From: Tanypteryx hageni
Lineage: Eukaryota > Arthropoda > Insecta > Odonata > Petaluridae
Direction of reading: 5' to 3'
DNA: 64,000 nt
NCBI GenBank assembly: GCA_028673005.1
Contig: CM054117.1
Location: forward strand, 35,108,061-35,172,060
This document shows positions 46,201-58,288 of this stretch, piece by piece (within the stretch, counting starts at the first letter, position 1; every line of letters begins with the position of its first letter). Both the position numbers and the translations under genes were made by a program. The notes under the pieces were generated by a model, which ran no database searches, was not told the DNA's origin, and saw only the letters and a program-made list of their open reading frames with translations.

Positions 46201-48979
46201 AAAAACTTTAAAATATGTACATAAAATTAAATCAAGCATACTAAATTCAACTTTTTTATATTTAGTCTTGACCAGGAGTGACCCGAGGTACTTTGGAACC
46301 CCAGGCGAGAAAGTTCCCCCATCCATAAATTTTTGTTAAGACATTTTTAAAAGCATTTATTCATTGCTCCATGAAATGAAAAGAAGAAGGAATTTCACAT
46401 AGATTCCCTCCTGTCCCACAGTATAAATTGGTTTTCAACATTTACTCACTTGCAAGCAATGTACACATATATGATTGGGTTAGTGCCCCAAATACTTTTT
46501 GTGCCCCTGGCAGCTGCCAGGCTCGCCTGTACCTCGGGCCAACCCTGATCTTGACTATCAAGTTAATTCTAACATTTTCTTCCCTCATAACTTCCTCAAG
46601 TTTGTCATACAATATACCCACTCCCTCCTTGCCATGGTCTCATTGGCATAAGCACATGTTTAATTGCTAAGTTTTTTGGATCTTCCTTAATTTCCTCTAA
46701 TATCATATGATCATTTTACAGCTGCATATTAATATCTCTTTGCCCTGCTTTCTTATCTAAAACTAATACTCTCCCTGGCTCACATTTCCTCTACTATATA
46801 TTACCCTTAAATAATCACTCCAAAAATCTCATTCTTTCTGACTAACTTTGAACAAGGCTAAGATATTTATCTTACATTTCTTCATTTTTAACTTAAAATT
46901 TCCTCATTTACCTTTCCTTTCCATCATTCATCATTCTGACATACCATGTTCCTACTCTATTCTCCAAGGATTTCTTTATTTTCATGTAATAAACTCTGTA
47001 AGAGTTTTGTGGGATGATAATGAAGATGGCCTTCTTCCATCAGTACCAGATAGTGCCTGCCTAATTGGGCATGTTACTGTACCATCATTAATCATATTTC
47101 TCTTTACTAAACTAGCCACATTTGTTCAGGAATATATGTTTGAGGTGGTTTCTGCTTGCTTTCCTCAACATTGTTTTTAATGTGATGTCATCACCCGAAT
47201 AGGCCAACTCATTGGGTACAGATGGCTTTTGAAACCACCTATAACATTCTGTGTGGACTACTCTAGGGATGGCTCCTTGTTATTGATCCTATTGTTTTGG
47301 GTGATCTGAGCAGGAGCAGATACTTCAGCCAGTGTAGCTCTCAAAGTCTTCAGAATATTGAAGTCCTTCTACCACATCAAGGTTGTAGAACAAAGAAAGG
47401 TTCCCAATGATACAATAGAAAAAGCATGCATCATACATTAAGGAGAAAAATGTCAGTTTAGTGGAACTATGAATATGAAATAAAGGAGATCACCACATTG
47501 AAAATACATAGAAAGAGCAGAATGTCCATTAGTTAAATGTCAAATAATGGAATAACTGTTAAAATAGCGTTAAAATCATTATGAATAATTTTTCATATAA
47601 TTTAAGTGAATGATGCAATGGTTGTTCTTTTAAAATTTTAGTAATATAATATTCATTCACACTATTTGGGAGTATTTCTAAATTAATAAAAATAGTCCAA
47701 ACATTGACATAATATTCAGATCATATGAATAATTATTGACTTATAATTTATATCACTATAAATTCTGTATTTCATTCTTATGTTATGCCAGATGAACATT
47801 ATTATTTGATCTTAATTTTTTACACAAGAGGAGATGTTTTCTTTTTATCCCAAAATGCTTGTAGAAAGTGATAATCCTCTAGAAAAATGTATAGGCAATT
47901 GACACATTTGTAAATCACTACCAAGTTATATCTTAAACAAACTTAGACTTTATAAAATTATATTTTTAACTTGAAGCAAGTCATTGATATATTTATGTCT
48001 GTAAAAACAAAATTTTAACCTATTAAGGATTTCGGTCACATATACTCATCCAATAGGAGACAGCCTATATCACCTACGGTCACATATAGTCGTTTACAGT
48101 ATTGGGTCATTCTGGACTACTATCACATTCAGTCGACCATTGAAATAACATTCCCAATATATTCTACCATCTATAATTTTTATTAAACTTCCTGAAAACT
48201 GTTTATTTATCTTATCTTATATTGAAGGTTTCCTACCAGTTCAAAGGTGTTGCATAGAACTGCTTAGCTAACACCCCAGTGGGCTGGTCCCTCTCCTATA
48301 AAAAATTTCATATCTCTCATAACAGCTGTTCTTCAGCTGTCACCAAACAAAGAGAGAATATCCAATATCTCTCATTTCAAACACTATTGTAATTAAATAA
48401 TTTTTTGTATATGTTCTGGCATAGGGAGTTGGTTATCCCATTAGCCAATGATTGTTTTCATAGCAACCAGCCCCCAGATGAAAATCTGGTAAAATATATT
48501 AATATATGGCCAATTTCCATGAAACCGTTAAAAGCATGTAGATTTTCAGGCATCATAAATGGAATCCAGACATTTATGCATGTCAGCATGGCTCTAAATC
48601 TTTATTGTTTAATCTAACCTAGTCATGAATTTTTTTTATGTTTGCTGGTAATAATTACCAGGGCTATTGTAAACTAGCCCCAATTGGGCTAGGATACTGT
48701 AAAATGTCTCTATCTATGTACTATATGCACTAGGAACTATACTTTGAATTAGTTAAAATATATATGATATATTATAATAATATAATATATTATAATAAAT
48801 TAAGCTTTTGTGAGTAATTATTATTTTGAAATACTCAAGGCATAATACTATAATGATTAAATACCTTGCCTAAGAACTAGTAATTTGTTTGCTGTATTTC
48901 CAGCAAAAAGAATCTTGCTTAATAGAATGTCATGTAATTGATAGTAGCTCAATAACTTTGGCCAAAACTAACAAAGGTG
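43236..48979. other. No confidently recognised gene
   Basis: A GC-richer patch at about 43780-44330 has open frames on both strands but no domain I recognise. The plus frame ending at 45705 reads DNQLRIASSKIDANLEDLI, which faintly resembles the C-terminal end of hAT/ZBED-type transposases, too weak to call. Pieces around 46268-46320 and 46500-46550 share CCCGAGGTAC/GTACCTCGGG in inverted orientation, perhaps an old TIR element. The rest is AT-rich without features. Confidence 0.35.
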
Positions 48980-49017
48980 AAATACTCCTTTAGCCAAAAC
49001 AACTAGAGGGCTACAAA

Positions 49018-49062
49018 ACCCAATGCATTTCGCCCACAAGGTGGGCATCGTCAGGGGTAAAA
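49018..49062 (-). ncRNA. Hammerhead ribozyme motif of PLE2
   Basis: Read on the minus strand: ACCC, core CTGACGA, stem II GCCCAC/GTGGGC (6 bp, loop CTT), GAAA, the self-complementary TGCA as minimal stem III, TT, then GGGT pairing with ACCC. The core has C at the variable fifth position. The architecture equals that of PLE1 although stem sequences differ, which indicates selection on structure. Confidence 0.75.
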
Positions 49063-49078
49063 CCTGTTCCAACAGTGA

Positions 49079-50098
49079 CTAAAAGCCAACTGCCAGATTT
49101 GAAATGGAAAGTATTAAGAAGACGACCGAGAAACAAGTGAAACGCGGAAAGATTTTTCGGCGTGTGTCGTTTAAATCTGTCAATTTGTATAGGGTCTTGT
49201 TGAAATCTATGTCCGTGTTCATAAGTGTATCATGGTTTTTGTAAATGTGAAGGTTTTCTAACGAGTTTAGTGAGTTATTGGCTGAAGTTATCAATGTTAA
49301 ATCGTTTACGTGTATACTATGACCTGTTTCAAAGATGTGGTTGGCAACGCTTGATTTTTCAAAACGATTATATTTATAGTGAGCCATGTGTTCCTTGAAG
49401 CGTGTTATTAGTTTCCTTCTTGTTTGTCCTATGTACTTTTTGTCGCAGTGTGAGCATTGTATTTTATAAATACCAGACTTGTTCAAAGATTCTGTTCTGT
49501 CTTTTGTACTGCCCAGTAAATTTTTCAAATTATAAGGATTTGTATATGTTATGGTATAATTCTTATGTTTAAAAATTTTGTTCAAGCCTCTGTTTAATGG
49601 TGGAAAATAAGGCAATTTTACATATTTGTCCTCTTTTTTTTTGTCTAATTTAAGGGAAGTGGCATTGGACAAGGTTTTATTAAAGTTATGTTTCCTCACT
49701 AATTTATTAATTAAATTATTATTGTATCCAAGTTTAGCGGCAATTTGTTTTATGTTTTTAAGTTCCTTTGCATATCTAATTTTATTGAGGGGGATGTTAC
49801 ATAATCTGTGTGTTAAAAATTGAAACACAGCTATTTTTTGGTTCATAGGGTGAAAGGAGTTGTTAGAAATAAAGTTATCAGTATGTGTAGGTTTTCTAAA
49901 AATGTCAAACTCAATGTGTTGTCTATTATTTATGATAAGCAAGTCCAAAAATGGCAAGGTGTTGTTTTCTTGAAGTTCATAAGAGAACTTAATAGAAGGA
50001 TATATGTTGTTTAACTGATTAACAAATTCATCTACATTTTGTTTCTTTAAATCAAAGATTGTGAATGTCATCCACGTACCTCAACCATACATCATATT
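49079..50098 (-). pseudogene. Penelope-like RT/GIY-YIG ORF, frameshifted after YVDD
   Basis: On the minus strand WLRYVDDI is readable just upstream of 50071, but in a different frame from what follows; the sequence after the DD codons lacks one or two bases relative to PLE1. From 50071 a 330-codon frame runs through LPFLDLLI, FDIFRKPTHT and the GIY-YIG domain (GIYKIQCSHCDKKYIGQTRR, then RFKEHMAHYKYNRFEKSSVA). The endonuclease part is intact but the RT is broken, so the copy is inactive. Confidence 0.88.
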
Positions 50099-50315
50099 AC
50101 ATCCACAGTAAAACAAACAGCCATCAACAAATGGTTTCAATTAGAAATTAGGAACCTATATGCTAAAAGGAGCTCTCTAGAAATTTCGGCCTATGAACTA
50201 CACTTAAAAATTACAAAAAATTTACATCCTGTTGAATTTGAATTATGGAACAATTTTGAACATAAAATGCATGAGACCAACACTCATAAGTTTCATATTA
50301 AATCCATAACTTTAG
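50098..50315 (+). pseudogene. N-terminal Penelope segment, inverted
   Basis: An open plus-strand frame from about 50105 reads AINKWFQLEIRNLYAKRSSL, AYELHLKITKNLHPVEFELW and NNFEHKMHE. This matches the style of Penelope N-terminal regions (LYAKRxxL, AYELHLKLTKxLHPVE). It abuts the minus-strand RT half at about 50098. Confidence 0.75.
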
Positions 50316-51705
50316 AGACCGCATGGAGAAGCATGACCGATGGCAGGGACTGGCAAGGAGGCCAAGAGAAGACAATACTGCCAGCAATATTTCTTTCCAT
50401 TGAACTGCATTTTTTTGTCATTTATTATCCCTCCAAGTGGACAATTCTATTGGGTATTTCTATTGTATATTCCTATTGTGTATTATTCTGGTTCCAATAT
50501 ATTTGTAAGGATTCTGCCTGTCATATTACCATTGTGTTATATTCGATTGTCTTGGGTCAGCACCAGTGTTATTTAAATGGATCGTATCGTTTTTGTATCT
50601 TAAGTATCTTGTGAATTATGTTCGTCTCAAGTTTTGCTGCAGCCATAACTTTAATCATGGAATTTTTCATCAGAAAATTCATTACCACTTTCTTTTGACT
50701 TGTTTTATCAGCCTCTTCTCCCTGTTCTTCTTAACAGTTCTTCATTTATTATTACAATCAACCATTTAATTTTAAACATTCCAATACATGTCCATAGTTT
50801 TAAGCTTTCCAAGTACAATGTATCATTTTCCTAAGTTATCAAACAAGGTGGTAATCCAAACATAGCATTTCATTTCCTTAGTTCCTCATTGATATTTTTC
50901 ATTACCAGAAGTTTCTTTTCATAGGGAAGCTTCATTTTTGTTCTTATGCTTATTTAGTGCAAAATTGGCTCAAATTATGGAATATATTATGGAAATAATT
51001 TGTTAAATTAAAATTTTGACCATTAAATAAAATAGTTTTTGTCTTTAGCAATTTAAACATATTATGAATTAAAATACAAATTTGTGCTTCAAATTTAACT
51101 CACCATAGACAGAAGTCCATCATAGCAAAAAACTGTGAACACAAGAAATGAAATCCCCTGAACCAATTCTTTGTGTATTTTGAGCTCATTCAGGCACAAA
51201 ATTGTGTTACACACAGGGAAAATCAATTTTATTAATAATTTGGATATTTCAGTACACGTTTATCTTGCCATGGGCAGAAAGAGTTGTTAAAAAAATTCAA
51301 ATTTTGTTTTTATTTTCATATGGAAATTTAATGTTCAATTTTAATAACTTCCAAGCAGGCCTGACGAAAGGGGGGCAGTGGGGGTGGCTGCTCTGGGGCC
51401 TGAGAACCCTCATGGGGCCCGAACCCAAGGATTTGGTACTACTATCCTAGTTGCTGTATGTATTATAAAATTCACTATCTATAAATAATTATTATGAATT
51501 TTAGCACATATGCTGTGCCTAGATTTATTTATTATGAGATTAATGCTGTTACAAAAAACATTTTGTTACTATATACATATGTGTGTGTGTCTAACAGGCT
51601 AAATACCGGAATGCACAATAAAACAGAGCAACATCATTCAATTTGCATTAATTTTGTTTTTGAAAGAAAAGTATTCACTATTGTGGTAATAAAATATAAG
51701 GTTTA
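50316..51705. other. No recognisable gene
   Basis: AT-rich sequence with short open frames. Around 51357-51440 a GC-rich string (GGCCTGACGAAAGGGGGGC, GGGGCCC) looks like the end of a DNA-transposon-derived repeat. Nothing else was identified. Confidence 0.35.
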
Positions 51706-52043
51706 CGTCAGTTGCCAAGATCTATAAAGAAAATTAAGTTCGTTCAGTGGGACTTGGCAAGTTTTGTCCAGGGGCCCATATTAGCTATCGGCACCTCTAT
51801 GTCCAAGCAACAAACATCAAATTCGTTTACCTTCCACCAAATGCTACTGCCATCCTGCAACCATCAGATTATGGAGTTATACAATCCATGCAAATGAATT
51901 ACAGTAAGCTTATGTTAAAAGAATTATTGCTGAAAATGGAGCAACATGAAATTGTTTCAAATTTGAGCGAAGAAATAAATCTGTTAGATGAAATTATGTT
52001 AGTCAGGGAAACTATCAAATATGTGCAATCAATAACAGTTTAA
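51706..52043 (+). pseudogene. pogo/Tigger-type DDE transposase fragment
   Basis: The frame contains TNIKFVYLPPNATAILQP, DYGVIQSMQMNYSKLML and KELLLKMEQ. These match the conserved block of Tigger/pogo transposases just after the second catalytic Asp (NIKxxxLPPNxTxxLQPxDQGxIQ), with Tyr replacing the usual Gln in DQG. The catalytic Asp segment upstream is not readable in frame, and nothing downstream continues the domain. A dead, truncated remnant of a DNA transposon. Confidence 0.8.
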
Positions 52044-54027
52044 AACTGCAGTTTTCAAGTTAATAAAACCAACATAAGCAAACACATCATTGTTTAAGTA
52101 CAAATATGATCAAAGCAATTTAAGACAAGAAGTCCAAACCAGGACTAATGCAGGTTGGTTTCCCAAAGTTCACCTCCCTAATTGATTAATTATATTGACA
52201 GGAAATGTTTCATTATGTGTTAGTCATTCCAAGGAATTCTCATACCATAAATACCACTTGTAGTTCCAAGTTTATAAATGATAGAGAAAAATTGGAAAAC
52301 AAATTAATAGAGCGTTATCAGGTTTAATATACTAAAATGAATGTCAAAATCTATTTCTGACATATTTTGCATGTTTTTTTAAATAAAAGAATTTAATTAA
52401 TGTTACTGTTTATAGGCTAATATGTCTGGATCAACTGTCAATTGCTAAAGAGTAGTCAAGCGGAAAAGAAAATAACCCATTTGTTCATTCGTCTATGTTC
52501 AAGCCGAATTCGGTAATAATCGTCTCCATGGCAGTCCAATCCAATCCAATAAAATGCAATTTAAAATGCAAAAAATGCCTTGTTTTAGTAGATATTCAAG
52601 ATAATACAATAAATTATCAAAATTCAGTGATAAGAATTATAATCTACATTCTTTTCCCCTTTAGAACAGTACAAACCTATTTCTGATACCACAATTTTAA
52701 GATATTTAAATGTATTAAAGAAAACATCTCTGCACGATGGATTTGAAATTTCTTATGTAAAACAAATAGGGAAAAAACTTTCCTGGAATCGAACTCTGGA
52801 CTTCAATCTATGCCAAATAAAATATAGCCCGGAGGTGGGCCTTGGCAGAACAAGCTTCATACCAAGTTTCATGAAAATCAGTCAATTGATGCAAAAGTTA
52901 TTAGTGAGGGACACACACACACATAGGACCATTTCATAAGGCCTTGTTTCCTTTGGAAACCAGCCTAAAAATAATGAATTCAGCAGCATTGATTTCATCA
53001 ATGTTGACAGATGCTTCTTCTGAATTGCATAAAATTGATATAATTTTGTAGTGAACATTCTTGACAAAACAAATGCTGGAGCATCTTCTGAAATTTGTTC
53101 ATCTGACATTGATGTTGCAAGTGATGATGCCCCAAAAAATCTGATGAATTGAGAGGTTTGGAAGTTTTAGAAAAATTTGTTGAAAGAGAAAATAAATTTA
53201 TTGCAGTAACTAGTTAAAGTTGCTAAATTTTATTTCATGAAAAAGTTACATTTTAAGAAAAAAGTTAAGCAACTTAGAACCAATGATTTTTTAAGCTATA
53301 ACCATACATAACATACTACTTTTTCAATTTTGTGTTCCAATTTAATTTAATTCTTTATATATTTTTATATAAATATAGGATTTTTGTTGCCACAAGACAT
53401 TTATTTGAATATGCATAAATTATATAATTAATTAATCATTTATATGTATGCTCCTAAAGTATTTCAATTCACAAATATCTGATTTTACCCTCATGTGACT
53501 TTAATTTTACTGACATCTATTTTTTTTAATTTATGTATGTTTATTCACTACTATTTATTTATTTTATATAATAAAAGAAAATATTTTGCTTCAATCTACA
53601 TTATTAAAAAAACTACTTTTGAAAAGCAGAAGAAGTGTAAAAGATGGAAAAATAATTAATCCATTGGGTTTCTGCCCTTAGGGAATTTTTCTGTATTTGT
53701 AATCATTTATTTTTATTCAGTCGATTTTATCATTTCATAGGTGATTCAAATGTGAGAATTTTTTATGAGTTTTAATTTAATAAGCTTTTCTTTATATATT
53801 TCAATTTATTTTCTCTATTTTAAAAGTTATCTTGGAGCTAATTGCAATACAGATCACTTTCTTGAGGAAATAAAAATTCAACAAAGACTGTTGGTATCTA
53901 TGAACAAGAAATGAAATCAGGATCTTTGAACTATCACTAGTTGCCACCATGCTTTTTATGTTCCTCTATATTATTTATTTATACTAGGGAGTGGTAAATT
54001 TTAATGCTGAATATACTATCAATAGAT
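52044..54027. other. No recognisable gene
   Basis: Very AT-rich. A dinucleotide run (CA) lies near 52914-52922. A B-box-like string on the minus strand near 52780-52800 (GAGTTCGATTCCAGG) may be a tRNA-derived remnant. No gene found. Confidence 0.35.
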
Positions 54028-54171
54028 GAAAAGGAGAGAAACACTTAGTAAAATAATTCCACTTTATTTAATGGAAACAACTCGACTGGTTTCGACTAAG
54101 ATCTAGTCATCATCAAGTTGGTTCTATTAATTAAAGTGGAATTATTTTACTAAATGTTTCTCTCCTTTTCA
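54028..54171 (-). repeat. Foldback of 45-bp arms around a hammerhead-like core
   Basis: Arms 54028-54072 and 54127-54171 are near-perfect inverted copies sharing AGTAAAATAATTCCACTTTA. On the minus strand the centre reads CAACT, TTGATGA, stem GACTA-loop-TAGTC, GAAAC, and GAGTTG, where AGTTG pairs with CAACT. The first core base is U instead of C, and stem III is almost absent, so activity is unlikely as it stands. The plan (inverted AT-rich arms, hammerhead-like centre) repeats that at 13680-13844 with unrelated arm sequence. Confidence 0.6.
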
Positions 54172-55946
54172 TTTATTATGGAGTTCCACAATGTAAAGGC
54201 CTTATCCGTTGATTTTACTTTTGGTAGGGTTAACACAACACTTAATAGCACACTGACTGGTGGGACGACATGTGCGGAGAATGATGTCATTTTAATGTGT
54301 ACCGATTGGCTGTTAATCATGTCATTTTGAACAGTTTTAAGAAGTTGCTTTACATCATCACAGAAGGCTAGTGTTAGAATTGACAGTAAACTTTGAGTAT
54401 TTCAATGCAGAAACTGGTATCAGATAAGGAGACAGATTGTTTCTACTTATTTCAAATACTAGCTAATTACCCAGGCTTTGCCCCAGGTTTACAGTTCTGA
54501 ATTTTTTATACTAATTTCACTCACTAATATTTTCATCCAGACACATGATGTGTTTGAATGAAAATATTAGCCCACTGACATTTTCTGAGGCCTGATTGAA
54601 GCAGGGACTAGCTCAGCTGATTAATTTCTTTTATATCAAAAATGCAAATAATATTTGTAACGGAAATGTATCGCAGATGCAGTGTGATATGTGTTCACTA
54701 TGGACATCTACTCTTAGCAGTCTGTTATTGTAGTAGTACCATAAAATGAAGCTGCGATTTTGAAAACGCCTAAGCACTCAAATTTTTTCCACTGCTCTAT
54801 AGGGAATGCAAATGCTAATTGTTATTATAGCAGACCTATGCCTATTACCTATTAAACTGGCTATCCTAACAAGCATATTATTTGGAAACAGATACCAATC
54901 TAGATTGATAGATCTCCAAATATTGTCTCTGTTATGATGCATTTGTCTTATGAAGTTAAACAAAGTCCCATTACATTCAACAGTGACAGGATTTAAGAGA
55001 CATTCTCAGAACAGCGACTACCAGCATTGTACTAGATATAAGTGGATAGGCAAGAGAAAAATGATGCAATATCTCTTATTGTGTAAGTAAATTATATTAA
55101 TCTGTCACTCCATTTTTTGTCACATAAAAATTGTAAGTAAAATCTGTTATGGTTATCAATAAATCCACAATAGCATACTTAAACTTTTATTATGGACAAA
55201 ACTATCATAGTGCAACCTGTTTAGGTCCAATCAGTGTTGATTTTGGCCTGTGTCAACTTTTGAGTTGTGCACACCTGTATTACAAAAACTATATGCTCTC
55301 CATATTTTATGAAATCAAATACTGTATATGTCATCTACCTTAAGCAAATTTTCCACATTTTGCCAGATTACATCGTTATCCTACTTCTGAGATTAAGAAG
55401 AGATTAAGTCTATCTGTACCTTAGAGAATACATATAGTATGAAAGAGTTATTTTATATCATTCTCGTGAGTTTGAAATTCTCTATTCCAATGAAGGAAAA
55501 TAAGTTCACTTTAGGTGTTGATTGTCTGCCCGCCATTTGGAAGAGTCCAATTTGATTCCTGCTCAAGATCAGAATATCTCTTCTCTGTGCTGTTTTTAAC
55601 TTGAATGTGATATATTTCGAATTTTTCTTAGTAACAACCTTTCTAATATCATTAATATTTAAGGGCGATAAAAGATACCTATATATTGCCCTGAACTGTA
55701 TTTAATATGCAGGTTTTATGGTTGGTTAAACAGAGTAAGTAAAGAAGAAAGGGCTACATTCAAAGTCATTAACAGAGCCAGAGATGAAAATTGCGGGGCT
55801 AGCTGAAAAATGTGGGCACAGGGCCTCTTTCTCATCAAAAGTTTTTAACAGTAAATACAAATAAATAAAGCGATCTCTCCCACAATGATTTTTTTCCGAC
55901 TTTTTTAAATGTATGTACTTCATGAGCACAACAAATATTTTTAGTA
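54172..55946. other. No recognisable gene
   Basis: AT-rich sequence without domain-bearing frames or clear repeats that I could identify. Confidence 0.35.
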
Positions 55947-56708
55947 TTATATATCATTATATATAGATGTTTCCTTACAGAGGAGGAGGAGGATATAACA
56001 TACTAGTAGTTGGTGCTTGCATTCTGCAAGCATATCATCTGAACATAAAAAACATTCATTTTTCATATTTCATCATTACAAACATTTTTTTCATTTTAAA
56101 TATTGCACCTCCAGAGCGATTTTCGTTTTCCCCTTATGTAAAAATAATAGACTGAAACAATCCCAAAACTTTGCAATTTTAAGAATTTTATACTTTCTCC
56201 ATTATGGGGTACTAATGCTACACATTTCAGCCAAATTTTAAAGTTGCAGTACTTCTATAAGTGAAATAATATTTTTCCAATTGTTTAAATTTTAAACATT
56301 TTTAACGGCCGCCGCAATATGTTTACGGAAACATTCAAATGTTTATTTGTGCAAATGCACTACTCTGTAAATAATTTGAAATTTTCAGCTTCCTAGCTCA
56401 TCCCGTTGTACCTAAACAGTTATCTATTCGTTTAAACTTTAAGAATTTTTAACTGCCAAACAAATTAAAATATCAAAATTTGTATAATCCCTATTTCGTT
56501 TTTTTTTTAAGAATTCTACTTATGAAAAAATTTCAACTCCGTAGCACATGCGGAAATACATTTACCTTGAAAATTTGTTTAAACAATTGCGAATTTTTAG
56601 CGGCCGCATCGTTGAACTTTTCAGGATTTTCGTTTTTTCTAGACGGTTTTGCACAAAATCCTACCTATGAAAAAAAAAATTCCAATCTCCAGCACATCTG
56701 GAAGTGCT
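55947..56708 (+). repeat. Helitron-like repeat copy 12 (dispersed) with linker
   Basis: It lies 18 kb from the array. It carries the hairpin GCTTGCATTCTGCAAGC and CTAGTAG end from 56003, and extends to GGAAGTGCT at about 56708. It is preceded by the same linker (CTTACAGAGGAGGAGG) found between array monomers, so it moved from, or was once part of, a tandem arrangement. The distal AGGAGGATAC end is missing. Confidence 0.72.
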
Positions 56709-57365
56709 GCCACCACGCCACCTACCATTGTTAACAATTGACGCTTAGTTACGTCCTTTATAATTTCTTAATTTTTGGAGCTCCGTGGCTATATCCAATA
56801 TCAGGAGACTATAGATTGATTTTATTTATGTTATTTTTCAAGTCTAAATTTTTCTCTCGGTCCCTTAAAATATTTATTGCCATGTAACCTGTTTGGAATT
56901 TTTAGAAATAATACAGGAATGGAGAAAGTCATGTGGTGGCCACATCAGACCAACTCTCCCGAATCCGCCATCGCACCACCGAGTTGCATATGTGAAATAC
57001 GGAGTTACGATTGACGGAGGAAGATTATAGAAAAAAAGGACTTGCGGGTAAAACTTTTCATTAGAAATTATGAAAAGGCAGACGAAATTGATTGGCATAA
57101 CTACGCATATTTTCTTGCGAGCTTTTTCGCCTTGCTTCTTTGTCGCCTCCGAAGCGTTCAAATTCATAAGCGCCAAGGCCAAGGACACTCCTTCCGTTCT
57201 TGACTCTCTCTTTCTGCACCGCCACAATTCGTCAACGAATTACGAAATCTCCGCGGGGCCAAGAACTTGGTCTATAGATGCTCTTTGAAGTCATTATTTC
57301 GGTCATCGAAAAGTTGCGCGCTATAATATATTGATTTTGATCGCTGTCGAAATTTTATTTCTATT
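56709..57365. other. No confirmed gene
   Basis: The stretch 57070-57290 is GC-richer, with open frames on both strands (for example minus 56874-57227, rich in Lys/Ala/Glu) that could be an exon. I see no recognisable domain or splice partner. Confidence 0.3.
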
Positions 57366-57803
57366 CAGTGGCGTAGCGCACTACAGCGAATCTGGGCGCC
57401 AGTCAATGTGGACCCTGCAACAAATAAGCATTTCAGCGAAAATTATTCGTATTTTCTCAGAATTTTTTTCACTCGCTGTTTTCTGTAAATAATTTTTTAA
57501 CATTTCACCTTGTGGGTCGGGGGATCCCCGACATGGTGATTTTTCCGTTTTTCGGGAGAGCGCGGCATGTAATTGTTTTCAATTTTCGCAATATTTCTGG
57601 CGTGTATCGTCAAAACAATAGAAACTTGTTTGCTAACACCCTATCATATTGAAAGCTGCATGATCTTGCTCTTATCAATGGATAGCAAGTTAGTTTCTCG
57701 CAGAAGAGTTATTTTTAATAATAAATAAATAATAATAAATAATTTAATATGATGAACAAAAAAGGATTTTGCACTGGGTCCTCCAAATATTGTTCCTCGC
57801 CGC
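57366..57803. mobile_element. Probable hAT-like element of the CAGTGGCGTA family
   Basis: The left end CAGTGGCGTAGC is clear. A degenerate inverted right end (CTCGCCGCTG at about 57794-57803) is the best partner. GGACCCTGC near the left and GCACTGGGTCC near the right are also inverted. Contains the palindrome TCGGGGGATCCCCGA near 57517. Confidence 0.4.
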
Positions 57804-58165
57804 TGTATTCATTCATGGTTAAATTCTAAATTTTCGATTTTCGTAACTGTCACTCTGTGGGATAAATTGATATTGTTTTAACTTTAGCTATCTTCGAAGC
57901 TATCATGGCACAATATTTTTTATTTTAGAATTCCGGTGTTAAAAGCGGGTCTACTATTTTGAGGCCAAACAGAAATGTGGCTTTTATTTTTTTCTCATAC
58001 CTATTCGAACGATATAGAAATGAGATTGCGATCTTGAGAAACAAATTCATTTTGAGATAACTGATGAATCCACATGTTTTAAGCATCTCTGAGTTAGAAA
58101 AATGTTGTTTTTTTTGTGATTCCGTCTGTTTGTATTACCTATGTTTTTTGTGCTGTGATCTAGTG

Positions 58166-58288
58166 TAGAGGTTTACAAACTATCTGAAGTCACGGAACCC
58201 TTGGACTCTTATTCTTATTATTTTATGGAATCTCGTGAAGCTTTCGCGGAACCCAAGTGTTCCACGGAACACAGTTTGGGAAACCCTG
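58166..58288. mobile_element. Miniature hAT-like element (123 bp)
   Basis: The left end TAGAGGTTTACAAACT corresponds to the inverted right end AGTTTGGGAAACCCTG. The flanks ATCTAGTG and ACCTAGGG agree at 6 of 8 positions. Confidence 0.6.

Larger units (their letters stand above)
48980..50315 (-). mobile_element. Degenerate Penelope-like element (PLE2) with inverted 5' portion
   Basis: The minus strand holds RT core, GIY-YIG domain and 3' hammerhead (50098 down to about 48980). Next to it, at 50098-50315, the plus strand encodes an N-terminal Penelope segment. The 5' part is therefore inverted relative to the 3' part, as in twin-priming rearrangements. A frameshift follows the RT YVDD motif. 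No target duplication was found. It differs in sequence from PLE1 and belongs to another lineage. Confidence 0.85.

Noticed and set aside
52882..53109. Acidic minus-strand frame as continuation of the Tigger remnant
   Set aside because: It is on the opposite strand, without pogo motifs.
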